A stretch of DNA of 64,000 bases from Micrasema longulum (Eukaryota > Arthropoda > Insecta > Trichoptera > Brachycentridae), in contig JAGVSM010000248.1 in the NCBI GenBank assembly GCA_022494885.1, positions 1-64,000 of the forward strand, read 5' to 3'. Below, piece by piece: positions 1 through 15,200 of this stretch; positions within the stretch are counted from its first letter, which is position 1, and each line of letters begins with the position of its first letter. The notes beneath the pieces are model-generated. The model was not told where the DNA came from. It worked only from the letters and a program-made list of their open reading frames with translations, and made no database searches. The position numbers and the translations under genes were made by a program.

Positions 1-288
1 ACGTCAGGAGCTTGCATAGCTCTGACCCCCACCTCTAAGAATAAGAACCATATTGATAGCAGCTCATTGATCGAAAAGTATGAAAATATTTAAATCTCTT
101 TTTATTTTAAGCCAGTTTTGTTTCTAACTATGAGCGAAATTCGTCAGCCGGATATCCAGCTTGGGGGCCAAACCACTATCCGTTTCATCACTAGTATATA
201 GTATATTAAAAAATATGATCTACATAAAAGACTTCGAGCTAAGTCATGCCATGCTGTATTTAGTAAATGATGCGATTGACTTTTACAG

Positions 289-3200
289 GTTTTGCAACGG
301 GCGAGGTAGCACATCCGGCTCGCACATCATCAACCATCTGGTGCGAGCCAAGCATAAAGAGGTCACTCTCCACTGTGATGGGCCACTTGGGGAGACATTA
401 CTTGAATGTTACTCCTGTGGGGTGAGGAATGTCTTTGTTCTCGGCTTCATTCCTGCCAAAGCTGACTCCGTAGTGGTGCTGCTGTGTAGGTTTGTATTTC
501 TCGCACTGATGCTTTTATTAACTATTTGATCTTTGATTTTTAACAATTGAAATATTTGTCTGATTAATATTACTAAATACAGTAATTATCCTGACCAGTT
601 ACGGCACACAACAGGTGTACGCCTTGATAAAGATAATTTTCATAAATTATAAGCGACTACGCCAATCCTACTTACCAATCAGTACCCTTAACCAAAATTA
701 TTATTTATTAATAATGTTTTGCTTATACCATAATAATATATTATTGTCTTACTACGGCGAACGTGCATTTGCGGTCGCAGGCCCTAGGGCATGGAATGCT
801 CTCCCAGCAGAAATCCGAAACTGTGAGAGTGAAGTGATGTTTCGGAAGAAACTTAAAACCCACTTGTTCTCTAAATCATTTGAATAAATTCTTGGCATGT
901 GGTGGAAAAGTAAAATGAAAAAGTACATTATTTTTCTTAAATTAAAAAGTTAAAATTAAATTTATATCTTTATATAATCACTTTGTAAAGCGCCCTTGAG
1001 GTATTATATTATGAAAATGGCGCTATATAAGTTATCCATAATTATTATTATTACTACATAATTTGTCCTAACTCAACACAGGACTTTATTTTCATGGAGT
1101 TAGGATGTACCATATTTTTCGGACCATAAGATGCACTTTTCTGTGGTCCAATGCGTCTTATCGTCCGCAAAATACGGTAATAAATGTAAATAAATAGTTG
1201 TTTGTGAATGAATAAACAAATAAAAAAAAACCAAACAAATTATAATTGCTACAGAAATATTACACAAGCAAAATTGGTAAATGTTATTTTTGTTACTTTT
1301 TATTATTTCATATTTACTTTTTCCATTCTCTATGTCCAGGCGGATGAAGAATACAGTTCTGTGTGTGAAATAGAAACAGAATCCTTCACAAGTGTTTGCG
1401 ACTCGATAGCTGCTCTCATGTGAAAATCCTGAATAAGGAAATCGAGTTGGGATAAATCCGCCTCGTTGTCTATTGGTTGACGCGCTCGTCTACCATTATT
1501 GAGGTCTTGGGTTTGATTCCTAGCAGGGCAGACGTAAATGTGGTTATTGAACTACAGTATTTTCTTGATTGACACATGAAGCGTAAGACTGATCACCTTA
1601 CCTTAACAATGCAGTGCCCTATGCGCCACTGGGCGCAGAAAAAGGATGATGATTTTTTCCATTTTCTTATCCTCCTTGTATTATGTTTTATATTGTTATG
1701 TGTCTGATTATTTGTTGTTACAAGTGTTTTCATTTTGTAAGACTGTTGGTTTTAATAAATTATTATTGATATTTGAATGTATTAAATTTAAACTTGACAA
1801 TCAATTTTTGCAGACAGCCATGTGCCGCCCAAAGTTCACTAAAAGACATGAATTGGGACCAAGAACAATGGAAACCATTGATAGGTAAAATGTTTTTCAA
1901 TTTCACGTGAACTGTAATTTTTTCTTGCAAAAGTTCTTAATGGTCATAATGAAAAGTGTAGGATTTTAGCTTGTTGATGCAGGGAACTCCTACACCAATT
2001 GGAGATGGCAGAAGAAAACGAAATTTTGCTTTGATGCGTATTTATTTCATGTTTAATAAAATTTGGGTATAAAGTGTGAGAGTAATGGCAATATCTGAAC
2101 TGAACTGATCTCTACCGAACTACTCACTCACGGTACCTAAGGATGCTACTGCTTTTATAGCAGTTGTCCAGTGTTTCTTTTTGCATTACAACAAGCCCAA
2201 TAACAGTGGTGAATTACATCACAGCACACCCAGGCTTAAGAAAAATCACATTAGATTTTTGTGTTCTTAGCGGGAATCGTATCTCGAATCTTCCGTATGT
2301 GAGTCGAACGTTTTAACCACTACACCACAAAGGCCGCCGAGTTAAGGTTATCTTCTATTTTCTTTACCATCAGCAATTTGAGATCCGTGCCAGAGCTTGA
2401 CCACAAACAAAAGACAGTTCCCTAATGTAATCGGGAAAGAAGCGGGGTGCGGGTTGGGAGTGGCTATTGCAAGCTCGAATTACACGTAGAGATGTAAAGC
2501 GGTCAAATTACCCCGGCATTTTACACAAAATAAGATAAAAAAAGTAGCAAAAAACTAATTAAAAGATTTTCAATTCGCAATTTATAAAAATAACGTCATA
2601 TTAATGTTAGTAAAAAAGTTCAAGCAGTGATTCGGATACGCTATCTGAGTAATGGCAAATTATTTTTTGATATATTAAATGTTCATTCCGTTGTTCAAAC
2701 GCGCTGACCATTACATCACGATGCCAACCAAGGTGTAATAAAGCGTTAAAATACTTTTTCTTTATTTACTTTTTTATGTGTTTATAAAAATCTAAAACTC
2801 ATTCATATTTCTACAAAAACTGAAAAAAAGTGTTCAGTCGTCTTCCATCCAGCTTGATAATATTTTATTGCAGAATTTGTGTGCAAATTATGTATACGCA
2901 TTAAAAATCAGTGGAATATTAAAATACTCATAAATAAAAATTATCAGTGGGATTTTAGTGTCAAAACTAAAATCTACCATTATGTTTTTATTGCCATTTC
3001 GTGATACTTACTTTATATTATGTTTACTATTATTTTGTCACATTGTCACAGGGTAATATTTTAGCACTAAGTTTAAAATAAAAAACTATATACTGCATTG
3101 CGATATTATTATTATTATTGTAAAAATAAATATTTGGATTATTATGATTTACAAAAACAAGTCAATTTTGGGGGCATTTTTAACGAGTTGTGAATAACTC

Positions 3201-6200
3201 ACTATTCGAAAATTAAAATCAATTTGTGTTCAAACGGGGTTCGAGTCTCATGAGTCTGCACAGGACCACAAGCCTGTTCAATATTACTTTTGTTTGTGTT
3301 CATCATTATTCAATCAACTTTTGTAATACATAGTGTGATTTATTTGTTGTTTGTACAATTTTTAAAAATTTTGTTTTCAAATAAGGTACTCCATATAAAT
3401 ATTTTTATTTTATACCCTAGTTTTATCTGTGTCCGGGCGGATTAAGAATACAGTTCTGTGCGTGAAATAGAACCACAATCCTGAACGAGTGCTTTCAGCT
3501 CGATGGCTACTCTCGAATAAAACACGGAAATCGAGTAGAGATAAGTCCGCCTCATAGTGTAGTGGTTGGCACGTTCCCCTACCATGCTTAAGGTCCCGAG
3601 TTCGATTCCTGGGAAGGTCGACATAGAATAATGATTAAAGTGGTGGTTCTACACAGCAATATGTCATGCTTCTGGACTGGCGCCTGAAGCGTAAGCCTTG
3701 ATCACCTCAATTTTAAGGCATGCATAATTAAAGAAAAATTAACAATAGAATCTGAATGTAAAAAGTGTTAATAATAAAAATATCCGCTAATTGGATTAAA
3801 AGAAAGTCATCCTCTCTGAAATTTCTTTCAGTAACATGAAATATGTTGATATCTAAAGAGATACGGTTGAGTTGAGACATTGCTCTTCCTACCAGCATAA
3901 CCATAACTTGTCGACTTAAGCAGTCTAGTTTAAATTCACTTAAGAAAAAACGTTCCCGAGCAGTTTATTGTTGATTAACTAATCTTCAGTGAGATTTATC
4001 TGGTTTTATATATTGTAATGTGACTTTAGCGGATCGCTGCTTCCTGCCCTGGCTGGTGAAGGTGCCCCTGGAGGCGGAGCAGGTGCGCGCGCGGCAGGTC
4101 ACTCCGCAGCAGATGGGTCGGCTGGAGGAGCTGTGGAGGGACAACGTGGACGCCACCTTCCAGGACTTGGAGAAGCCCGGAGTGGATGAGGAGCCGCACC
4201 AGGTCTTGCTCAGGTAAGCCCCACGCTATCCGCACTTGTGAATACCTGCTTTGAGGTGGATAGTAAGTAAGAAATATTATATAATATTTTGAGTTTGTCC
4301 AAATTTTTGTAGACAAGGACTGGATTCAACTCCCTGGAGAACTGTTTATATTAACATATTACAACAGAGATGAAACATTAGTTGACATTTTAGTTCATGG
4401 TTTTCTCCATACAATTATTCTCTGTTATAATGAGCTACTTCTCGGACATACCGAACAAAAAAAAATATACAAAAAATCTTCAATTGTTAAAAACATTGTT
4501 CTCGAAATAAGAATCTAAGTAATAAAATCTAAACGGTTGGCTAATGTAAAGGATAAATACCGCCGGGCGTTTTTACTATATCTAGTGAGGTTTTTTAACA
4601 GGTTTTTACTATATCTAGTGAGTATAGACATTATCTAATATATTTGCTTGTAATTTGACATAATTGTACTACACCTAATTTGACTTAATTGTACCCCTTT
4701 GGTTTTGCAAACAGAACATACTGTATTATTTACTATAATAAACACCATTATAAATATTTGTATCCACATGACAAAATGCAATGAAGGATATCAGTTTCAT
4801 AATAATAATTGTCTTCAAATCACTGAAAAAATTAGCATAAAATATTTAGGCATTATAATTGATAAAAAAAAAAATGGATGGAGCAAATAAATAATATCGT
4901 AAATAGAATGAGAAAACTTATGTATGTATTTATTACATTAACGAATATATTAACCATCGAAAAATTAAAATCAATTTACTTTGTATTCGCCCAATCCATA
5001 TTACAGTACGGAAAAATTGTATGGGGTGGTGCTTTTAAAATGAATATTTTAACGGTCGAAAAAATACAGAAATTAATTATAAAAGTTATTTTTAAAAAAC
5101 CATCTTCTTTTCCCACTGTTCAATTATTAAAAAAAATTAAGGTTTTAGATAAAAATTGTTACATTAAAAGAATTGTTTGATTCAAATACGTAAAGACAAA
5201 ATAAATAAGTAGTGTTTCTAGGTCACAAAATGTAAGTATGCGACCTAGAACAGGTGGTAATATCTTAATTCCTAAATTAAAAACAACTTCAGCACAACAT
5301 CATTATACTTACAGAGGAATATTTTTCTTTAATGAAATTAACAAAGAAAATAAAAAGTACAGTCAGGAATACAACTGTTATCCTAAAAATATTAATAATT
5401 AAAATAAAATGAAATAAATAAACAACTGTAAGACGTCACTTCCCATTATGTACACAAGAATAGTTTTTTTCTTTTATGTAATGCGAAACGTTAATGTAAA
5501 TATATGTATTTAATTAATGTAAAAATTGTATTTAGTAATAATATTGTATTCATATTTGCTATCTGAAAAAAAAAATCGGCACTGAACTGAATAAGGAAAC
5601 ATTCATTGACAGTTTTGTTTATCAGTTTTCTTTAAAAGCTACTCTTTGATTTGAGTGCTGACTATAAATGAACGGTCCTACGCCTTTTAGCTATGATTTG
5701 TATTCTTAATTTGTTTTTAGATATGAAGATGGTTTCCAGTACCAGAATGTATTTGGTCCTCTGGTGAAGTTGGAAGCCGACTATGATAAAAGGCTGAAGG
5801 AATCCCAGACCCAAGAGAATATCGAGGTCCGCTGGGACGTCGGACTGAATAAGAAAACTATCGCATATTTCACTCTCGCCAAGACGGACGGTGATATGAA
5901 ACTTATGCATGGTGATGAATTACGCTTGAGGTAAATTTTACTAATTTGATGTTCAATTCATTGAAAGCAAACCACAAATAACATTCATAAAAAGTACCCA
6001 TAAAGTAAGAACAGTAGAGTCTGATTTGTAATGCAGTGGCTAACATGTCATGTTTCCATACATGAGGTCTTGATTCCCAGGAAACATTAAATAATGATTC
6101 AAAAAGTTGCATTTTCACTGCAATATTTCATAATCTGGACTGCCGGTCCTGACCCCGACTGGTGTATCGTCATGAATTTTTTTTAAAGAGATAATTTAAA

Positions 6201-9200
6201 GAATGTACCTTTCGATGATGGATTTTTTCAACATATTTTATTGATAACAAAAAGAAAAAAGATGTCATTTTGTATACTTTTATATTTAAGTATACTTTGT
6301 TGAAATAAAATTGTGTAATCTAAATGAGAAATTAAAAATACTTTAAAAAAAGAAAAATCACTCAACAGACATTGCCGGCGCAATTGCGCTCTTATTAGAG
6401 TATGCGAAAAAATAGTAAGGGGTCGATCATCCGCTTTGAAGAGTTCATACGAGGTCTTATTTTGATTTTTTATTTTGTAATTTAAAGATAATGTTCAGTG
6501 ACATTTTGTAAACTTGTTTATCTTTCTCAATTAACCAAAACCCAATAAGTATTAACAGAGAGAAAAAAAATTGCATTTTTGGTTCATATGTTACATTTTT
6601 GTTTTTTGGTGCATCAATAGGTGTTGTGGCTATAAAATTTTATGCCGTTTATTTACTCTTACCAAGTAATAATGTTGATTTTAGATATTTGGGAGAGCTC
6701 CACAAACCATGGGCAGGAGTGGGTCACGTGATCAAAGTGCCTGACAACTTTGGGGATGATATAGGGTTGGAACTCAAGAGTAACAGTGGAGCTCCCAGTG
6801 ACTGTACCAACAACTTTGTTGTAGACTTTATTTGGAAGAGTACCTCGTTCGATAGGTAAGTCATTATTTCTAATATGGTTTTTGGAATTTTGGCTCATTT
6901 ATTAATATCTCAACAGTATTAAAAAATATATAATACTTACCCGAGAATGCCACATAAATTATTTTATGTTATTGAAAAAAATATAGTACATATAAAAATG
7001 GCTTATTTTATACCAGCGATTCCTCAAACAAAAGCGCACATTTGCTTATATGACAAATGTGATGGCAAGAAATAAAAATGAAATTGACTTTCTGGGATAT
7101 TCCTCGTATATATTGTACAAAAATATAGTAAATTTAAGCACTAAAATTAAGGGCCTGGCTGTTGAAATAATGAAATAAGTGAATTTGAACAGGATGCAAT
7201 TAGCTCTCCGGAAGTTTGCCATGGATGACGCATCCGTCTCAGGATATATCTACCGCCGCCTGTTGGGACATGAAGTAGAGGAGGTGCTGTTCAGGTGTCA
7301 GCTCCCTAAGCACTTCAGTGCACCCAATCTGCCAGACCTCAATAGATCTCAGGTAAGAATCGCTTTCATTTGCTTTCCGGTATTTCCCATTATAAAAGTA
7401 TGTTGCAATCTGAAAAGCAATATTAGTGGTCCTTGTCCTTCTAGATTTCAATTTGATCTTAGTTGACTAGCAATTATTATGAAATGTGATATTTCTCAAG
7501 CTTGGGTGTTCTATGTTGTTATTCGCCACTCGGGAGTGGAAAATCACAGAGTATAACTACAATATAATAAAAAAAACTATAATCAGTTTCAGTAATTCAT
7601 TATATAATATTTAGTCATTGCAGAGTTGTGTATTTTGTCAGGTTTCTGGTTCAAGTTGTTAACTACAACTTTCCAAAAATATTAATTAGATGTTTTCATA
7701 AATGGCATCAAATAATCTTAATTTAAAAAGTAAATAAAAATATTTGGTATTTTATGAATGGAGAAAATAATATTTTATAATATTCAGCTCGCAGTTTTAT
7801 TAGAATTCTTGATTTGGGATGAGCTGTTAATTTGAAGTGCAATATCTCACTACTAGTCAAATGTAGTTACCACCAACTTGTTCCAGAAACCCGATTATTT
7901 ATTCTAAGTACCTAACTAATAAAATACATTTATTAGGGCCAGTTACACTAAATAAATTGAAGTCTAAATTGGGTTCTTCTTTATTTATATTTTGTCTTAA
8001 CAAAATAATCTACTAATTTTTTGGTGCAGCTTGTCCTAACCGACATAACTTCTACCTCATACAGATGGCTTAGTAGCCTATAATTAGCATATAATTAGCA
8101 TATAATTAGCATATAATAGCTAATTAGCTATAATTAGCTATAATTAGCTATAATTAGCTATAATTAGCTATAATTAGCATACAATGTATTATTAAAAACA
8201 TTGTCATAATGTGCTTTATTTTCAGAGTTTCATTCATTTAACACATTTGTCGGCTGTAACTGTCAAAATCTTTAAATTTTAGGAAATAAACAGACTAAAG
8301 TAATTATATGGTCGGATTATGTGTCTATAAAAAAAAACAGTCAGCAACCAAAGTGTCCCAGTATGTTAGATAAATAAGATTGACTTAAATCATCAACTAC
8401 ATTCTAATTTGAAGTGAAATATAAAAAAAAAGAAGAATGTTATTCTATGCGTCAATATGAACCTATGAAAAAAAAGTGCCTGGGAACGTGTTAATGAGGA
8501 AGTTCAGGGTTTTTTTTATGTGGTAATTGACGCCAAAATATCTTTTTTTTTCATACATTTTCAAGAAACTTAAAATTTAATGCTCCAATTTTTAACATGC
8601 ATAAGAAAACATTTTTATATCCAATTTCCCGTAGGGCTGAACTTCCTCATTATGGGCCTCCTGATCCTGAACCCTTGCACTGTTATTGGCCTGCTGTATT
8701 GCAAAATTGTTTATTTAAAAATATATTTAACTTTGGCTAGGTTTACGCCGTGAAGCACGCTCTGCAGAGGCCACTGTCCCTGATCCAGGGCCCGCCCGGC
8801 ACGGGGAAGACTGTGACTTCGGCCACCATCGTGTTCCAGCTTGTGCGACAAGGGGGCGGCCCCGTGCTGGTGTGCGCCCCCTCCAATACGGCCGTGGACC
8901 AACTCACGGAGAAAATACACAAGACAGGCCTGAAGGTAATCATCACTGAATTCACTCCTCACTGCTGCTCAGAATCAGATTTTAAAAAATATATCTAAAA
9001 ACCAGATCTATTTCATCTCTACCAATAGGGAAATATAACTTTTTTTTTACATTTTAAAGTAATTAAGGTCTATAGGTCATTTTAAAGTAATAAAGGCTCT
9101 GTCCAATAAAAAAATAATTTTTTGCTAATTATTAGTAGCATAAAAAATGTTTTTAAATTTGTAATTTTGAATTCCCGCATTGTCATTCCATTGGCCACGC

Positions 9201-12200
9201 CCCTAATACGTCACGATTCATGTTTATTTGTTCCTGGCCATTGAAATTGTCATTATATATATAATTATTATAAAATTATCACAAATCTTGACGTCACAAC
9301 AACCAAGTCCAAATACATCGCGTTTTTCTAGCAATGTATTTTTATTAAATTTATTTTTTACATTTATGTATGAAAACAATCATCATCATTCCATTTCCGC
9401 ACCTAATGGTGCATAGGGCACTGCATTGGTACACCAATCACAGCGTATCATTTTTTGGTTACATGAAGGTAAGATGATCAGTCTCACGCTTCAGGTACCA
9501 GCCTAGGCACTGAAATATTCTATTGTGAAAACACCTTTTTAAGAAAATATTTCCTATCAATCATGTCGGGAATCGAACCCGAGACCTCTCGCATGGAAGG
9601 CAAACGCACTGGCCATTACGCCACAAGGCCGACTATCCCTAACATTTCTACACAATATCCATATTGATTTTGAAGATACAATAATCGTGTTTCAGGTTGT
9701 TCGTCTGTGCGCCAAGTCTCGCGAGGCCATGGAGTCCAATGTGGCCTTCCTCGCTCTCCATCGTCAGGCTCGTGCCCTCGAACCGGGGGAACTACGCAAG
9801 CTGCAGCAGCTCAAAGAGGAAGCTGGGGAGCTCGCCGCAGGAGATGAACGCAGGTATGCTTTGTAGGAGATTTATTATCTGTTGGATTATAGGCAAGCAA
9901 TCTTCGCACCTTTTCATACCTGCTCAATAAGATTTTCTTTGCTATTATACCGTGTGTCTATTGTACTAAAATCATCCTGGTACCCAGCTATAAAGAAATC
10001 ACATAAGTGTAGACCGTAAAACGACACAGATTTCAAATTGACAAGCTGCACACAGCAATGACTGACATCATAAAGGTACGAGTAATTAACCTAAGTCAGT
10101 GATCTAACATCCCATTTCCAAGACAAACAAAAACATTTTTTTCAGAGTACCTTAACCTTGTACCTAAATACAGGGGTCCAAATATATATAATAAAAAAAA
10201 TTACTGACATCAATCTTGATGATGGACGCTATAATGCGATCTGAAACATGGGAAAAGAGTCTGTCAATAATGGCCGTAAATATCTAAGAAATTTAATATT
10301 TTCATACCCGCTTTAATTTCTGTATATATAATAAAATGTTTTGTGTGAAAGAATTATTTTTAATTTTAGTTTTGTCTTTTAGAAATTATTTAACATCATT
10401 TATTTGAACGATCACTGGGTCACTTTAATGCACTGGATTGCAAACTGATAATGAATTGTCGTTAGGCGTTACTATAATATTTGTTTGTTCATTCAAATTA
10501 GTTTAATTTTTGTAAAATAAATCAAAAACTTTCATTAAATTAAGAGAAACAAAAGAAATAATTAGAAGGACTACTTTTATACAATCCAAGCATGACACTT
10601 GAGCAAAAAAGAAACATGTTTAGGCATATCGTAATTAAAATGTAATTTTAGATAAAAATTCAGGTAAAATATTATTGCAGTTATTGGACGTTATAACCAA
10701 GTAGATAATCAACTCATTAATATAATTTAACATAGGTAAATATTTTGCATTGAAAGTGAAATAATAAATAAATACAATAAAGTTTAGTCATAATGCCTAC
10801 ACAGAAAATTTTGTGTCCCATGTTGATAAATTAGAGTATCGAGGGAGAAAGCCCGCCTCAACCCCCAGCTGTTATAGTCTTCGGGGACTCTGTCAGCCAT
10901 GCTATTTTAACAAATTGACTTTAATATTATTATTTTTATAAGTGATTTTAATCTAAATTAAGGGCAAAGAGAGCGTACAAATAAATATACACGCTTTCCC
11001 CACCTTTTGCCCGTATTCAGAGAGTGAGTTCTACTATCCTCGTTATTCTCTGCATATGAGATAAAAATATACTTTCTTCACCTTGAGCTTTGCCTCTGAA
11101 TACAGGCATTAGTCTCTCGATGCCTCCGTCTCATTTAGAGCATTCTATTTTCTTTAAATATGAAGAAGAAATCTACTTGAAGTATCTCTGATCAGGTACC
11201 GAGCCTTACGTCGAGCCGCTGAGAGGCGCCTACTGGAGGCAGCTGATGTGGTCTGCTGTACTTGTGTAGGGGCCGGAGATCCGCGCCTCGCCCGACTGCG
11301 CTTCCACTCTATACTTATAGATGAAGGTAATGGCTTAATATTTATATAATCAAAAAGTAAATCGCCATGGGAAATATGCTCCTTACCTCTTGATTTTTCT
11401 GTGATTGTAAAATTTATAATACAAGGCTTTCAAGTTTGAGAGGTGTTATAACACATTGCGGACATTTTTTTCCCACAGGAACCACTCAGCGGAAACGTTT
11501 CTCTCATAGAATCCACTCATATGGGCACTTATTAAAACTTTCTTATTTTTAAAAAATATTTCACTTCTGGTTGGACCGTAATTGATGGTTTGGTCAATTT
11601 TATTTTACTAACATACTGGGAGATTTACTTCAGTTTTTCGTAGGCTATAGCCGTCTTTTCACTACCAATATCTTTTGGACTGACTGTCATTTCCTAAATG
11701 AGAGACACGATTTTGATGGTTTTAACTGGCATAACTGCGAATGTGAAGGACAAAATAAAGTAGGAAGAAATATATCATCATCATCATTCCCTTTACGGCC
11801 ATAGGGCACTGCATTTTATTTTATTAATTTGTAAATTTATTGCATAAATGAGTACATATTTAATACCAGTGCCTCGATTATGAACGCTATCTTACCTCGG
11901 TATGTTCTACCTACTTGTCATATCGACATCATATGATCGAAACAAGCCAATGGAATGACCGCAAACAATTAGTCCGCGTTCCTTACGTCATTAAAATTTA
12001 AAATAGTTCCCATTTATATTTTAAATAGGCTTCTGTAATAAAAAGTTCTCACTTCAAAGCGATTATAAACTCTAATAAATTCTAATTCAAGCAAAAAATG
12101 CTCGCTTGAACATGAATTTTGCATGACTTTTGGAAATCACCTAGACGGTACGCTTAACGATTGTCTGTATGTATCTACCAGAGGCGAGCGGTGGGGTTTT

Positions 12201-15200
12201 TGATTAGGGAAGCAATTAATATATAAGTAATTGGTACATAATAATATATTCTACCCTTAAGAGATTAAAGACAAACTAAATACTTTATACATATGATTAC
12301 CAAAATAAATATTATCTTGTTTAAATACATGACTTTTCAACGAAAAAGAATTGGTCATTATTAGAACCCGAAAAATCAACATATGTAGTAGATTATAAAC
12401 TTTTTTCTTATAACTAATCAACATTATATTGATGTAATGTTTGAATTAAATTCTAGATTTTACCTCGTATTTCTACTCTACCACAAAATAACAATTAAAC
12501 TATTGTGTCCAGCGCTAAAATATCAAAATCGCATCTCTGTGATGTAAACTACTTGGAAAATAGAGTATTGCTAAATTTCGAATTTGCTTCCATCGCGATC
12601 GTTCTTTAAATCGATACCCAGCCAGCCGGTAGCAAGTACGCGCCGATCAGGCGATCAGTACGCGCATGACAGCGCTGTTAACTGGATGTACGGGAGATCA
12701 CGTTGCTTTTTAACATATTTGTATAAGGCGATAGTATAATAATTCCTTCACAATTTATCTTGACTATTAATCAAATTATTATTACCTAATTTATTAATAG
12801 TAATTTAAATGTTAGGTAGTGTGACTGATAATTAATTTATGAAATATGCTATTTTATAAACATTATTTGCCAAAATGTAGGGGAACTAATGGTTCCATAT
12901 GTTCTATGAACGGGACCGCGCATGGTATCTACCGATCGACTACAAAGCTGGCTCCTATAACGTCTCGATACATACACCCGGGAAGATAGTAAAACAGATG
13001 GAAAAAATATAATAACTAAATTATTATTTTAGAGTGGTAACTTTCTGACGCATTCTGTGTCTGACACCTAGATACTCTTATTTGTTAATCCTTTCCCTTG
13101 ATTCATATCGATGTACCTACCCAAAACTTGAAGGTAAGGGGCCGGTAGTATATCTATAATCGCTAGAGAGAATTTATCTTCAACTATACCCTCAAGGTGA
13201 AGGTATGACGTCTTTATCTTCCCATCATAATCGAGGCCCTGGGAATCTATACAAATTTAATAAATGACAAAATGAATACGAAGCATCATCTAGTTGGGTT
13301 AGTCTCCATCTAACATGGCTCAGCTTATTCTAAGATGGAGTTTGATTGCGTTGATACATCAATTGCAGCGTACCTTGATCATTTTTGTTACATTAAGGTA
13401 AGATGATCAGTCTTACGCTTCAGGTACCAGTTCAGAGACTATGAAATATTCTAGTGTGAAAACACTCTTTTCATAAATATTTCGTAAAAACCATGTCGGG
13501 AATCGAACTCGAGACCTCTTGCCCATGCAAACGCGCTGACCATTACATCATGAGGCCGAGAAATATATACAGGCAGTAATGGTGGCCAGGCCTGAAGTTA
13601 AATATAGTTAAGCAATTTAGATTTTTTAACTCATGTGTGGCGGTGTGTAAAAAAACATTAAGTAGCTCTTATTTTTTTGAATAACCCACTCATTATACCT
13701 TTTCATACCGAAATAAGGAAATGGTGTTTGTGTTTTGTACAGGCTTTTTCCATAGAAAATCTTCCTTTTTCAAATAAAATTAATTTAAATGGACATAAGA
13801 GATAAAAAATTTACAAGAAAGAGCATGAGAATATAGAATATCAGAAGAACGACAGAGACACTCTACACCTAACACTCGTTAGGTGGAGCTTGAGTAAGAG
13901 AGAAAACAAAACCGAGAGAGCCCTATCGGGCTTTTTTAAATATTTTATAAGTTACACTTTTTATATATCATTTGTATTATACGTGTATGTTACGTATTAT
14001 ATCATTTGTGAGTAGAGAAGACATTAGTCGCGTGATGTTTCTTGTATCCACTGAGCAAAGCGTTGCATTTAATACACTGTGTTCCCAAAATAATTTCAAC
14101 ATTTTGTAATTCCGCATAATTTATCATGTCCAAAATTTGAATAATGATGAAATTGAGAGCATTTTAATGTGGAGAGTAGTTGAGGAAGTAATTCATGGAC
14201 AGGCCAGTGTTTATTGGAGAAGTGATTTTTAATGACATTAATTAGATTTTTTTAAAGTCTTTGTATATATATTTTTAGGTTATAACAAAGTGTTGTATGC
14301 TAAGATCATTTTTTATCCTTGTGATAGAATCGAAAAACAAAATGGCTGCAAAAGTTATTTGATTATAAATATAAATTTTTTTTATCATAATTAAAAAAAT
14401 ATGTTTATGTCTTCATTTTTTTAATGTGTTATTATGTTGATTGTTAAACATTTGATTTTTTTCTTATTATGTTTTTACTTATCTTAATAAAATATTTATA
14501 GTATTTTTTTTGTAGTAAACATTCAATTTTAATAATGTTAATATTTAAGCGAAGTATCCTTTCTAGTCTCCCGATTGCGAATGGGAATTTTCGATCTACA
14601 CACCCCCAAAGTGACGATTCAGGTAATTTCACTACAAAACCTAGGCGGGGATGCGCGTCAACATAATGTCAAATGCAATGCACACAATTACTCATTTTTG
14701 CAAAAATATGGTTTAATTATATTTTTATTATGCAACATCTTGGAAAAGGGATCATTTCTAACACATATTGTAAAAAAAAAGCCTATATTTAAAAAAAACT
14801 CAACTTGCATAAGTCAAAAGCATTTTTGGTAACGGTGTGTTACATCACCGGATGTAAAGGAATTATTTAGCATAGTCTTTTAAGGGTTAACAAAGCACTG
14901 TATGAGTAAACCAAGTATGAGAATATATATCATTGCCTGTTGTTCTTGGTTGTAGGGATGCAGTCTACCGAACCAGAGTGCATGGTGCCCGTAGTACTCG
15001 GGGCACGTCAGCTTATCCTAGTGGGAGATCACTGCCAACTGGGACCCGTGGTGATGTGCAAGAAGGCTGCTAAGGCCGGCCTGTCCCAGAGCCTGTTCGA
15101 GCGACTCGTGGTGCTCGGCATCAAGCCCTTCCGTCTTGAGGTGCAATATCGCATGCATCCCGAACTCTCTCGGTTCCCTTCCAACTTTTTCTACGAAGGA

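Noticed and set aside
3442..3624. 60-aa - strand ORF
   Set aside because: Falls entirely inside a SINE copy.
8079..8181. CRISPR-like repeat array
   Set aside because: Units are contiguous 10-11 base AT-rich repeats without spacers, in an animal intron.
13868..13930. Terminator-like hairpin with T run (cctaacactcgttagg ... gggcttttttaaa)
   Set aside because: Bacterial-type terminators have no meaning in this eukaryotic intron; taken as chance.
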